Shown here in pieces: positions 1-8,334 of a stretch of DNA of 64,000 nt (position 1 is its first letter; the number at the start of each line of letters is the position of its first letter). The translations under genes and the position numbers were made by a program. The stretch comes from Clostridia bacterium. Lineage in GTDB: Bacteria > Bacillota > Clostridia > Lachnospirales > Lachnospiraceae. The stretch covers positions 29,672-93,671 of the forward strand of contig SAAB01000006.1 of NCBI GenBank assembly GCA_009929615.1, written 5' to 3'. Below the pieces are notes generated by a model. The model was given only the letters and a program-made list of their open reading frames with translations. It was not told the origin of the DNA and made no database searches.

Positions 1-665
1 CAAATTTTCAGAAGGCGTTTTAAAAGATTGTACTGTGCCGGTGTAAATCCGGTAAAATTCTCAATATACATGACACTGTCCCTAAGAATCCGGGCATCAT
101 CCACGCGGTCTGCCAGAACATCCAGCAATTCTTCAGAAGTCATATAGGTATCTGCCATATATTCTTTAAATGCTTCATATAATATCTGAATATCTTTTAA
201 TTTCTTTCCTAAAACGGTGCCTTCACCAATCTGCTTGCGGCTTTCTTCCAACTGCTTCGGCTGTACACTATATTGAAACAACTCAGAAAGCATAGACTTT
301 GCCTGTCCGACAAAACCATTCTTATTCACACTTCCGGCAAAAGCCTCAAACTGCTCTTTATCCTCGGATAGCAGGCGGCGGATAACCATACTTTTTCCTG
401 TATCCTCAAGGATCGTTTTCTGGATACCACCCAACTCATCAAACACACGATAGGCCAGTCGTGGAAAACTTACCACATCCACATTCATGACGCCATGTCC
501 CGGATGAAGTTCCACCATCTTCATCTGAGTCTGCATCGTATACTGTTCCGGCACTACCAGGTAAAAATTCTTTTCTGGATTTGCCAGGGACTCTTCAATT
601 AATCTTCGGTATACAGTTTCTAAACGTCCGGTTCCTGCACCGCCAATGACCATCTGTAATGACAT
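1..665 (-). CDS. addB: AddB, helicase-nuclease subunit B (5' part, runs off the left edge)
   Basis: First 221 codons of AddB (RexB type), which with AddA resects double-strand breaks for recombination; the rest lies left of the window. Reading leftward from ATG at 665 the product opens MSLQMVIGGAGTGRLETVY and continues with LVVPEQYTMQTQ and VVSFPRLAYRVFDELG, typical of AddB N termini. AAAGGGG precedes the ATG. The phosphate loop reads GGAGTGR, with Arg where GxxGxGK normally has Lys. The family call is firm; the C-terminal nuclease domain cannot be judged. Confidence 0.85.
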   Translation of the reverse strand, partial: MSLQMVIGGAGTGRLETVYRRLIEESLANPEKNFYLVVPEQYTMQTQMKMVELHPGHGVMNVDVVSFPRLAYRVFDELGGIQKTILEDTGKSMVIRRLLSEDKEQFEAFAGSVNKNGFVGQAKSMLSELFQYSVQPKQLEESRKQIGEGTVLGKKLKDIQILYEAFKEYMADTYMTSEELLDVLADRVDDARILRDSVMYIENFTGFTPAQYNLLKRLLKI

Positions 666-783
666 ATCCTGACCCCTTTCTTCTGTTGTCTATCATATCA
701 CATTTTTTCTGGCGCTTCCACCTGTCATATTTCTATACTTCTTCTCATAGGATATACTAAAGTATTTTTAAAGGAGGCCGACC

Positions 784-1221
784 ATGGGTTCAAAAACACG
801 CATTATTATCCTTCAAATGAAGGAAATCATATATACCCTTGTCTTTGTCCTGTTAGCACTGTTAATGATTTTCCTGTTCATTTATATGTTTTTTCTGAAA
901 AAAGGAAATAAATCCGCTGAAACGGCATCCGCACCTACATATACCCCGGGTGTCTATACGACTTCCATTCTTCTGGGCGAACATCCGGTAAGCCTTGAAA
1001 TCACCGTGGACACCGACCATATCAACCGTATCGTTTCAACCCCACTGGAGGAAAGTGTTACTGCTATGTATCCACTTCTGGAATCCTGTCTGGAAGGTAT
1101 TACAGACCAGCTTACCTCCGGCATTCCACTAGACCAGGTTACCTATGATGATTCCAGTCAATATACAGCATCTATTCTCCTTGAAGCCATTGGTAAGGCT
1201 CTGGATAAAGCAGCATCTTAA
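784..1221 (+). CDS. Small membrane-anchored protein with remote FMN-binding-like domain
   Basis: 145 residues. A hydrophobic helix at about residues 15-38 ends in a KKGNK stop-transfer, so the C-terminal domain is probably outside the cell. That domain opens YTPGVYTTSILL, has a short beta-rich stretch (VSLEITVDTDHI), and ends with DDSSQYTASILLEAIGKAL. This echoes the end of FMN_bind domains (SGATYTS, then an Ala-rich helix) but lacks the SGAT threonine that carries the flavin, so flavin binding is only a guess. AAAGGAGG lies 7 bases before the ATG. It is a single gene, divergent from addB and convergent with the nucleotidase-like gene. Confidence 0.75.
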   Translation: MGSKTRIIILQMKEIIYTLVFVLLALLMIFLFIYMFFLKKGNKSAETASAPTYTPGVYTTSILLGEHPVSLEITVDTDHINRIVSTPLEESVTAMYPLLESCLEGITDQLTSGIPLDQVTYDDSSQYTASILLEAIGKALDKAAS

Positions 1222-1227
1222 ATAAAA

Positions 1228-1266
1228 GGACGGACTGGCGGCTAAATACCGAAAGTCCGTCTCTTT
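1228..1266. terminator. Terminator-like hairpin between convergent genes
   Basis: GGACGGACT at 1228-1236 pairs with AGTCCGTC at 1254-1261 and is followed by CTCTTTT. It sits between the stop at 1221 and the end of the leftward nucleotidase-like gene, whose last codons lie within it. The T-run is short, so strength is uncertain. Confidence 0.6.
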
Positions 1267-1685
1267 TCCCGAATTAAAAAACGCCGGGTATCCTTTGTCA
1301 GCCCTTCAAAATTTTCAGCCTTATCATCAAAGAAGATATTTGCCTCCAGCTTCCGTATGACGCCTGCCTTCGGCTGTCCTCCCATAAAATAATAGCCGTC
1401 CACCCAGCCATTCCAATGTTCTATTGTATAAATCACCCGTTTATCTGCCGGCGGCCGTCGGGCTGTAACCAGATAAATCTGAAATGGCCCGGGCCATCCC
1501 AATCGTCTGGCTGCCCGCTGAATCCATGACAGACATTTAAAAAGCGGATAGCATGGCCCCGGTTTCATCGGAATATGTGCCATGGACATCTCATAGGCCT
1601 CAAAAGCTTCCAAACCATATTTGCAAAATATATTCTCTGACTCTCTGGAGAACAATACCCCGTCACCATCAAAAACAATACGCAT
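1242..1685 (-). CDS. 5'-nucleotidase family protein (cN-I type), half length
   Basis: 147 residues matching the C-terminal half of cytosolic 5'-nucleotidase I type proteins: MRIVFDGDGVLFS (catalytic-looking Asp pair, normally internal), LVTARRPPADKRVI, GGQPKAGVIRKL and IFFDDKAENF in order. Family members are normally about twice as long, with a domain before the FDGD motif; here the protein begins at FDGD. GGGAG lies 9 bases before the ATG at 1685, so this short form is probably translated as such. It may dephosphorylate a nucleotide or related phosphate; the substrate is unknown. It follows nadE by 74 bases on the same strand. Confidence 0.7.
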   Translation of the reverse strand: MRIVFDGDGVLFSRESENIFCKYGLEAFEAYEMSMAHIPMKPGPCYPLFKCLSWIQRAARRLGWPGPFQIYLVTARRPPADKRVIYTIEHWNGWVDGYYFMGGQPKAGVIRKLEANIFFDDKAENFEGLTKDTRRFLIREKRRTFGI

Positions 1686-1759
1686 AAAAAATCACTCCCA
1701 TCATCATTTCTGATAACAGGAGTGTAACATAGTCTATGTCCCATAAAGGGGATGCTATT

Positions 1760-3673
1760 TTATCCGATTTTTTCCAATTCTTCCTTCCACATACGGGCCG
1801 AAGCATCACTTGGCATCCGCCAGTCACCTCTTGGCGATAAGGCAACGGAACCCACCTTAGGCCCATCAGGTATACATGAACGCTTGAATTGCTGGGCAAA
1901 AAAACGATGATAAAAGTTCTTTAACCATTTCAAAATAATCTCCGGCTCATACTCACCCTTAAAGGCAATATTCGCCAAACGGTAAATTTTCGCTGGTGGA
2001 CAGCCGAAACGCATCATATGATAGAGATAAAAATCATGAAGCTCGTAAGGTCCAACCAAATCCTCTGTCTTCTGGGAAATAACGCCCTCTTTCGGAGGAA
2101 TTAACTCGGGACTTACCGGTGTATCTAAAATATCCAAAAGAACCTCTGTCAGGCCCTGTATCTGGCAGGTATCCGCATAATAGCGAACCAGATGACGCAC
2201 CAGTGTTTTGGGCACAGATGCATTCACACCATACATGGACATATGGTCGCCGTTATAGGTCGCCCATCCAAGAGCCAGTTCCGACATATCTCCGGTCCCG
2301 ATAACCATACCATTGGTCCGGTTTGCCAAGTCCATCAACACCTGGGTCCGCTCTCTGGCCTGTCCATTTTCATAGGTTACATCATGGTTATTTATATCCT
2401 GTCCAATATCTCGGAAATGCAGCGTCACCGCCTCCTGAATATTTACCTCTGAAAGTTCTGCTCCCAGTTCTTCCACAAGTTTACAGGCATTATTATAAGT
2501 TCTGTCTGTTGTTCCAAAGCACGGCATAGTTACCGCCCTAATCTGCTTTCTATCCAATCCAAGTAAATCAAAGGCTCTGACCGTCACCAAAAGTGCCAGT
2601 GTTGAATCAAGTCCGCCGGAAATACCTAAAACTGCGTGCTGGCAATGGGTATGAGCCAGTCTCTTTTTAAGTCCCATCGCTTGAATGGATAAAATCTCTT
2701 CGCACCGTTTTCTACGGTCTGCATCTTCTTCCGGCACGAAAGGTCTTGGGTCTACATGGCGTTCCAGTTCAAGTTCTTCGATTCCGGTCATAAATTCAAC
2801 TCTTACATAATCCGTCTCGCCTCTTTGCAGGAACGTCGTCATTCTGCGTCTTTCACTGTTTAATCTTCCCAAATCCATATCTGCATAAATAATACCTGTT
2901 TCAAATCTCTTAGACTCAGCCAGACAGGTACCATTCTCACTAATGACATTGTGGCCCGGGAATACTAAATCCGTCGTGGATTCTCCCTCACCTGCCCCTG
3001 CATAAATATATCCACTGATTAGACGGGCCGCCTGTCCATTAATCAATGCTTTTCGATAAAGGTCCTTTCCGGTTGTCTCATCGCTGGCAGATACATTGAA
3101 AATCATCGTTGCTCCAGCCAGTGCATGGGAAATACTTGGTGGATTTGGTGCCCATAAATCCTCGCAGATTTCTCCACCTACAACAAATCCCGGAAGATTC
3201 TTGCATTCGAAGAGAATATGAGTTCCAAACCAGGTTTCCTGACCGGCAAGTTTAATCGGCACGGCCTTTGTAAGTCCCCGTTCAAAATGACGGGCTTCAT
3301 AGAATTCCGAGTAATTTGGAATGAAAGTCTTCGGAATAACTCCCAGAATCTTTCCATCCTTCAAAACAACTGCTGTATTATACAACTTGCCATGCCATTC
3401 CATCGGCATGCCCACAACGGTCAGAATATCCAATCCTCTGGTAGCTTCCGCCAGTTTCCCAAGTTCATTAACACATTCTTTAAGGAGTAATTCCTGAAGA
3501 AATAAATCGCCACAGGTATATCCTGTCAGACACAACTCAGGAAAAACAATCATCCTGGCCTTATGGGCACAGGCCTCTTTTACCATCTCTTCAATTTTTT
3601 CCCGGTTAAATCTGCAGTCTGCCACTTCAATTAATGGCGTAGCTGCTGCAACTCTGATAAATCCGTCCTTCAT
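1760..3673 (-). CDS. nadE: Glutamine-dependent NAD+ synthetase
   Basis: Converts nicotinic acid adenine dinucleotide to NAD+ with ammonia taken from glutamine, the last step of NAD synthesis, in the cytosol. The N-terminal nitrilase-fold amidase has the Glu-Lys-Cys triad (FPELCLTGY Glu46, GVIPKTFIPN Lys115, GGEICEDLW Cys170). The C-terminal synthetase has the PP-loop SGGLDS at about 350-357 and later GTGDMSELALGW. The size (637 residues) is that of the long two-domain form. GGAGGAAACTGGA before ATG 3673 favours that start over one five codons upstream. The start is only 27 bases from the fbp stop, so it is probably cotranscribed with the dap genes. Confidence 0.95.
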   Translation of the reverse strand: MKDGFIRVAAATPLIEVADCRFNREKIEEMVKEACAHKARMIVFPELCLTGYTCGDLFLQELLLKECVNELGKLAEATRGLDILTVVGMPMEWHGKLYNTAVVLKDGKILGVIPKTFIPNYSEFYEARHFERGLTKAVPIKLAGQETWFGTHILFECKNLPGFVVGGEICEDLWAPNPPSISHALAGATMIFNVSASDETTGKDLYRKALINGQAARLISGYIYAGAGEGESTTDLVFPGHNVISENGTCLAESKRFETGIIYADMDLGRLNSERRRMTTFLQRGETDYVRVEFMTGIEELELERHVDPRPFVPEEDADRRKRCEEILSIQAMGLKKRLAHTHCQHAVLGISGGLDSTLALLVTVRAFDLLGLDRKQIRAVTMPCFGTTDRTYNNACKLVEELGAELSEVNIQEAVTLHFRDIGQDINNHDVTYENGQARERTQVLMDLANRTNGMVIGTGDMSELALGWATYNGDHMSMYGVNASVPKTLVRHLVRYYADTCQIQGLTEVLLDILDTPVSPELIPPKEGVISQKTEDLVGPYELHDFYLYHMMRFGCPPAKIYRLANIAFKGEYEPEIILKWLKNFYHRFFAQQFKRSCIPDGPKVGSVALSPRGDWRMPSDASARMWKEELEKIG

Positions 3674-3700
3674 TCCAGTTTCCTCCATGTATTATCTATC

Positions 3701-5710
3701 TTATTTTACTACAGCCTGCTCCCGGATTTCACCATTGCGATAGGCTTTTAACAGTAATTCTAAATCTTCGATTTTTTGTTTAAGCACCTGGCCGTTATCT
3801 GTATCAGCCACATACTGACGGTCTCTTAATTTTTGAATAACGCTGATATTTCCACAAATATCCGTTTCATCCATAATGGCTTTTTCTGTGCCTTCAAACA
3901 GCAGATGTGTAACCAGTCTCAACCCAAAAGAGTTGTAAACCAAGGTGTATCCTGCAATACCTGTTGTCTTCTGGTAAGCTTTCGAAAAACCGCCATCAAT
4001 AATAAAGAGTTTGCCATTTCCTTTGACCGGATTCTCCCCAGCTTTTAATTTTACCGGCATATGACCGTTTACAATATGGGAAAATTCAGGGTCAAGTCCG
4101 AATTCTTTTATAATATTATCGCAAACCTGTTCACTGACTTTATCATCCTCAATCAAGCGATAATATGGGTCCTTACGTTCTTCCTGGGTTTCAGGCTCAC
4201 CAAGAAAATACCGTTCAAAGGTTGCCATCTTCTCTTTGCCGAAGACCGGAGAATTTTCATTGGACCAGGCAAACCAGATTAAATCCTTACTATAGGACTT
4301 TTCTTCGGACTCTGTATCATCCACATAATAACCCTTACGGACATTGCTCTCAATAAAGTCATAAAGTGCCTTTCCTTTATAGCCCTGTCCCTGAAAATAG
4401 ACTTCCCTAAAAGTACCATCCGCATTCAGTGGTACACAACCATGATAATAAAGATTTCTATTGTAGCAGAGATACAGACTTCCTGATTTCAAAAGAAACT
4501 GAACATGCTTCTGAAGTTTCTCGCAATTTTTGAAATTATGTACCAGACGGCTCATCACTTTCTCTTCTTCCTGAGAAAGCTGATATGGGTCGCTCCAGAT
4601 AATGGTCGGGAATTTCGAATCCAGGAGATTATATGTATTGCCATCGAGTTCGACAGTTCCCTTTTCCGGGTCAATCTTATCTAAAAGCCGTCTCTTTTCC
4701 ATCTTAAAATCAGGTCGTCTGGAAATCAACTGTCCTTCCAGTTTGAACTGAATAATGGAAATAGCTTTATGCATCTTCATCTCTGTCTGTTCTTCAACAC
4801 GACTTACGGCCTCAATCCCCGGTTTTACAGCAAAAAGTTCACAGTCATCATCGGCATAAGCTTCCAATGCAAAGTTTGCCAATGGAAGCAGGTTAATACC
4901 ATAATCATCCTCAAGGGTTGCCATATTCCCATAACGGGCACATATACGAACCACATTGGCGATACAGGCTTCCTGTCCTGCTGCAGCCCCCATCCAGAGA
5001 AGGTCATGATTTCCCCACTGAATATCAACAGAATGATACTTCATCAGATGGTCCATAATCTCCACTGCTCCGGTACCTCTGTCATAAATATCCCCTACAA
5101 TATGAAGGTGGTCAATAACAAGACGCTGAATCAGTTCACACAACTCAATGATAAAAGCTCGGGCACGGCCTACACGGATAATGGTATCAATGATTCCATT
5201 GTAGTAAGCCTCTTTATTCATAAACTCTTCTTTTTCGTTGATTAATTCTTCAATAACATATGCAAAATCCTTTGGCAGGGCTTTACGAACTTTAGAACGC
5301 GTATATTTAGATGCTACCCGCTTACAAACAGAGATGAGACGGTGTAAGGTGATTTTATACCAGTCATCCAGCTCCGATTCCTGTTTTTCTATTAAATCCA
5401 ACTTCTCAGCCGGATAATAAATCAGTGTAGCCAGCTGCTTTTTATCCTTCATACACAAGGTATTCCCAAAAGCATCATCAATCTTTGCCCGTACTGCACC
5501 AGAACCATTTTTCAACACATGAAAAAACTGGTCAGCTTCTCCATGAATATCACTAAGTACGTGTTCTGTACCTTTCGGCAGATTCAAAATTGCCTGAAGG
5601 TTGATAATCTCCGTAGATGCCGAAGCGATTGACGGATACATCTCTGCTAATACTTCCAAATACTTTGACTGCAACTTATCATATTCATTCTTCGTTTTGC
5701 TGCTTCCCAT
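3701..5710 (-). CDS. fbp: Fructose-1,6-bisphosphatase class III
   Basis: Hydrolyses fructose 1,6-bisphosphate to fructose 6-phosphate for gluconeogenesis. This is the large (669-residue) class III enzyme of Firmicutes, built on a metallophosphatase fold: metal motifs LSDIHGEADQF near the N terminus, VGDIYDRGTGA, WGNHDLLWMGAAAG, and a late NGHMPVK followed by IIDGGFSKAYQ. Full length, no disruption. GGGGGT precedes the ATG. It lies 18 bases after dapB and 27 before nadE, so it is placed in the riboswitch-controlled dap transcription unit. Confidence 0.95.
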   Translation of the reverse strand: MGSSKTKNEYDKLQSKYLEVLAEMYPSIASASTEIINLQAILNLPKGTEHVLSDIHGEADQFFHVLKNGSGAVRAKIDDAFGNTLCMKDKKQLATLIYYPAEKLDLIEKQESELDDWYKITLHRLISVCKRVASKYTRSKVRKALPKDFAYVIEELINEKEEFMNKEAYYNGIIDTIIRVGRARAFIIELCELIQRLVIDHLHIVGDIYDRGTGAVEIMDHLMKYHSVDIQWGNHDLLWMGAAAGQEACIANVVRICARYGNMATLEDDYGINLLPLANFALEAYADDDCELFAVKPGIEAVSRVEEQTEMKMHKAISIIQFKLEGQLISRRPDFKMEKRRLLDKIDPEKGTVELDGNTYNLLDSKFPTIIWSDPYQLSQEEEKVMSRLVHNFKNCEKLQKHVQFLLKSGSLYLCYNRNLYYHGCVPLNADGTFREVYFQGQGYKGKALYDFIESNVRKGYYVDDTESEEKSYSKDLIWFAWSNENSPVFGKEKMATFERYFLGEPETQEERKDPYYRLIEDDKVSEQVCDNIIKEFGLDPEFSHIVNGHMPVKLKAGENPVKGNGKLFIIDGGFSKAYQKTTGIAGYTLVYNSFGLRLVTHLLFEGTEKAIMDETDICGNISVIQKLRDRQYVADTDNGQVLKQKIEDLELLLKAYRNGEIREQAVVK

Positions 5711-5728
5711 AATTTTACCCCCGCTTAT

Positions 5729-6484
5729 TTAACCAATAACATCACTCATTGTATAAAGTCCCGGCTGTTTTCCCTTGAGGTAAGCCGCTGCTTCAATAGC
5801 CCCTTTTGCAAAAATCCCCTTAGAATAAGCTGTATGCTTAATCTCAATAACTTCATCCGGCCCGCAGAAGAATACCTCATGCTCGCCTACAATCGTACCA
5901 CCGCGAACTGCCTGGATACCAATTTCCTTTTCTCCACGTTTTGCCCGTTCCTGGCTTCTGTCCAGTTTATAACTATATTCTTTATTTAAAACTTCATTCA
6001 TCGCATCTGCAATGGCAATCGCTGTACCTGATGGTGCATCCAGCTTTTTATTATGATGTTTCTCTACAATCTCAATATCATATCCAGCCTGTGCCAGAAC
6101 CTCTGCTCCGATAGCTGCCAGTTTAAATACAGTGTTCACCCCCAGTGACATGTTTGCTGAACGCAAAAGAGCAATCTGCTTACTCGCTTCTTCAACCCGG
6201 TCAAGCTGTTCTTTAGAAAGTCCTGTGGTACAAAGTACCAAAGGCATCTTACGTCCCAGAGCATAGTCCAAAACAGAATCCACTGCTTTAGCAACAGAAA
6301 AATCCACAATCACATCCGCTTCTATCTGGCAGTCTTTTGGATTCGTAAATACAGGATAGCCATTATCAATATTATCCGCAATGTCAATACCTGCAACAAT
6401 TTCTACACTTGGCTCTTCCTTCGCTAACCGGGTAATAACCTGTCCCATAGCTCCATTACATCCGTGCATAATAAATTTCGTCAT
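5729..6484 (-). CDS. dapB: 4-hydroxy-tetrahydrodipicolinate reductase
   Basis: NAD(P)H-dependent reductase, second committed step of the diaminopimelate/lysine pathway. Nucleotide motif HGCNGAMGQV at the N terminus; catalytic EIVEKHHNKKLDAPSGTA in the middle (the HH pair and the Lys of KLDAPSGTA); VRGGTIVGEHEV further on. The 251-residue length is normal. GAGAGG lies upstream of the ATG. It follows dapA by 78 bases that hold a strong hairpin without a T-tract. Confidence 0.96.
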   Translation of the reverse strand: MTKFIMHGCNGAMGQVITRLAKEEPSVEIVAGIDIADNIDNGYPVFTNPKDCQIEADVIVDFSVAKAVDSVLDYALGRKMPLVLCTTGLSKEQLDRVEEASKQIALLRSANMSLGVNTVFKLAAIGAEVLAQAGYDIEIVEKHHNKKLDAPSGTAIAIADAMNEVLNKEYSYKLDRSQERAKRGEKEIGIQAVRGGTIVGEHEVFFCGPDEVIEIKHTAYSKGIFAKGAIEAAAYLKGKQPGLYTMSDVIG

Positions 6485-6514
6485 GATATATATCCTCTCT
6501 TTTTTAATGTCTGA

Positions 6515-6552
6515 AGAGCTGTCTTAGATTGACAAAAATCTAACACAGCTCT
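6515..6552. other. Intercistronic hairpin between dapA and dapB
   Basis: Arms AGAGCTGTCTTAGATT (6515-6530) and AATCTAACACAGCTCT (6537-6552) pair with one mismatch around a short loop. On the transcribed (leftward) strand no T-run follows, so it looks like an mRNA stability or processing element rather than a terminator. On the other strand a weak TTTT comes 9 bases later. Confidence 0.55.
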
Positions 6553-6562
6553 CCTGCCTGTT

Positions 6563-7453
6563 TTATATAGTTTTCAAGCCGATATCTTTCATCGCCTGTA
6601 TTAATCGTGCTTTATTCGCTTCTTCCATCGGTGTCATCGGAAGCCGCAAAGGTCCTGCTTCCATCCCCATCAGGTTGAGAGCTGTCTTAACCGGAATTGG
6701 ATTCACTTCACAGAACAGTGCGTGAATTAATGGTAATAACTTCAGCTGAAGTTCCCGGCTGCCTTCAATATCACCGGCCATGAATCTTGCAACAATATCA
6801 TGGGTCTCCTGTGGGCAGACATTGGAAACAACAGAAATAACGCCTTTACCGCCCAAAGACAGAATCGGCAGAATCATATCATCATTCCCCGAATATATGT
6901 CCACATCCCCCTGAGTAAGCTGCATGATATCAGCAACCTGGGCAATATTTCCGCTGGCTTCTTTAACAGCCACAATATTCTTATATTCCTTATTCAAAGT
7001 ATAAATGGTCTGAGGCAGAATATTAACGCCTGTACGGCTCTGAACACTGTAGAGAACAATCGGTAACTCCGTGTTCTGTGCAATCATTGAAAAATGCTGA
7101 ATCAAACCATTCTGAGTAGCTTTGTTATAGTATGGAGTAACAACCAAAGCACCATCTGCTCCGGCCTTCTCCGCTTCTTTTGTCAAATAGATGGCTGTTT
7201 TTGTACAATTCGACCCTGTTCCTGCAATAACCGGAAGTCGTTTTGCAACTTTATCCACCGCAAACCGGATACATTCCACATGTTCCTCTTCCGTCAGAGT
7301 GGAAGCCTCCCCTGTTGTACCGGTAATAATAATACTGTCTGTATGATTCGCTATCTGAAATTCAATTAACTCCTCTAATTTATCAAAATTAACTGAACCA
7401 TCCTGACACATAGGTGTTACGATAGCTACGCCCGCGCCTGTAAAAATGGCCAT
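6563..7453 (-). CDS. dapA: 4-hydroxy-tetrahydrodipicolinate synthase
   Basis: Condenses pyruvate with aspartate semialdehyde, the entry to diaminopimelate and lysine. It is a class I aldolase TIM barrel of 296 residues. ITGTTGEASTL carries the Thr pair, VAVKEASGN the Schiff-base Lys, and LYSVQSRTGV the Tyr/Arg region. The last is usually LYNVPSRTG, so N-to-S and P-to-Q changes sit next to the active-site Tyr. AAGGAGG lies 6 bases before the ATG. First gene of the unit and directly behind the lysine riboswitch, which fits lysine feedback on synthesis. Confidence 0.96.
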   Translation of the reverse strand: MAIFTGAGVAIVTPMCQDGSVNFDKLEELIEFQIANHTDSIIITGTTGEASTLTEEEHVECIRFAVDKVAKRLPVIAGTGSNCTKTAIYLTKEAEKAGADGALVVTPYYNKATQNGLIQHFSMIAQNTELPIVLYSVQSRTGVNILPQTIYTLNKEYKNIVAVKEASGNIAQVADIMQLTQGDVDIYSGNDDMILPILSLGGKGVISVVSNVCPQETHDIVARFMAGDIEGSRELQLKLLPLIHALFCEVNPIPVKTALNLMGMEAGPLRLPMTPMEEANKARLIQAMKDIGLKTI

Positions 7454-7484
7454 AATGAACCTCCTTGTCTATGCTGTGTGCCCG

Positions 7485-7519
7485 CAGAATAAAAAATGAG
7501 CCGACAACTGCCGACTCAT
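7485..7519 (-). terminator. Riboswitch-linked intrinsic terminator before dapA
   Basis: On the leftward strand, ATGAGTCGGC pairs with GTCGGCTCAT around AGTT (7496-7519), followed at once by six T (7490-7495). It lies between the lysine aptamer and the dapA ribosome site, as expected for a transcription-terminating expression platform. Confidence 0.9.
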
Positions 7520-7548
7520 TAACATATCAATCTCATGTTTTGTATTCC

Positions 7549-7714
7549 AAGCAGCACTCCATCTTATCCTTGATGACAGTGGCACAGCTCTTAACTGTAC
7601 CCCCAGAAATATAACCTTCAGGCGGTCTACATCTTCGGCATTCTGCCCTTTCATACTGCTTCTGCCACACCTGAATATGTCCACAATATTACTGATGCAA
7701 AATGCACCTCTACT
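7549..7714 (-). promoter_or_regulatory. Lysine riboswitch (L box) aptamer
   Basis: Read leftward the segment has the L-box landmarks in order: P1 5' strand AAGTAG then AGAGGTGC; TCAGTAAT; GAAAGGGCAGAATGCCGAAG; CTGGGGGTACAG with its partner CTGTGCC; ACTGTCA; and GGAGTGCTGCTT, whose CTGCTT pairs with AAGTAG to close P1. The class binds lysine and stops transcription of lysine genes. The match to conserved positions and to the downstream gene (dapA) is strong. No covariance search was run. Confidence 0.92.
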
Positions 7715-7731
7715 TTTTTCTTTATGAAGTA

Positions 7732-7760
7732 ATAGTAGCATTTCTAGCATTTAATGTCAA
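7732..7760 (-). promoter_or_regulatory. Promoter of the lysine riboswitch/dapA unit
   Basis: On the leftward strand TTGACA (7755-7760), 17 bases, TACTAT (7732-7737). Transcription would begin a few bases later, some ten bases before the aptamer P1 strand. Confidence 0.8.
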
Positions 7761-7775
7761 CCATTGGCTGAGGTT

Positions 7776-8279
7776 TTACCCCTCGAAATCTGCTTTTTTT
7801 ACAATACCAATTTGGGATATATAATCCGCTTCATCAACCAGCACTTCTGGTAAATTACGTCCGGTCAGAATCAACTCCATCTCTTCCGGCTTATTACGAA
7901 TCAACTGGATAACATCATCCACGTGAATGATTCCTAAATCTACTAATCCCAGAAACTCATCTAAAATCAACACATCACATTCGCCTATGCCGATAACCTT
8001 TCTGGCAAAATTCACACCGTTGCGGATGTTGCAATTTTCTTCTTTCTTTTCATCATCCGAAAGATTCTCATAATACTTGCTCATTTTCTCAAAACGAAAC
8101 ACCTTAACTTCCGGTTCAAGACGTTTTAAAAAATCTAAAGTTCCGGTATGTCTTCCTTTTAAAAACTGTATCATAAATACTTCTTTGCCTTCACTGGCAC
8201 AAACCAGTGCTCTGCCTAAAGAAGATGTTGATTTACCTTTACCTTCTCCACAGTATATTTTTACTAATCCTTTTTCCAC
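7776..8279 (-). CDS. cobO: Cob(I)yrinic acid a,c-diamide adenosyltransferase (CobA/CobO family)
   Basis: Transfers the 5'-deoxyadenosyl group of ATP to cob(I)alamin or its precursors to give the coenzyme form. P-loop YCGEGKGKSTSSLGRAL near the N terminus, FMIQFLKG, DVLILDEFLGLVDLG, and a C-terminal ELILTGRNLPEVLVDEADY, all typical of the family. The AGGTGA ribosome site is too close to ATG 8285, so the GTG at 8279 (VEKGLVKIY) is the likelier start, giving 167 residues. No cobalamin riboswitch is seen in the short upstream gap. Likely role is corrinoid salvage or synthesis. Confidence 0.88.
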   Translation of the reverse strand: MEKGLVKIYCGEGKGKSTSSLGRALVCASEGKEVFMIQFLKGRHTGTLDFLKRLEPEVKVFRFEKMSKYYENLSDDEKKEENCNIRNGVNFARKVIGIGECDVLILDEFLGLVDLGIIHVDDVIQLIRNKPEEMELILTGRNLPEVLVDEADYISQIGIVKKADFEG

Positions 8280-8334
8280 AATCATTCACCTCAATGTTAG
8301 TTAATACCACATTTGCAAGGTGCCGTCAACTATT

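Noticed and set aside
4769..5245. 158-residue rightward frame
   Set aside because: Shadow of fbp on the other strand; no signal or family.
7469..7750. 93-residue leftward reading frame before dapA
   Set aside because: It lies entirely across the lysine riboswitch and its terminator; the peptide is not protein-like.
8280..8334. Cobalamin riboswitch before the adenosyltransferase gene
   Set aside because: The gap is 55 bases and lacks B12-box motifs.
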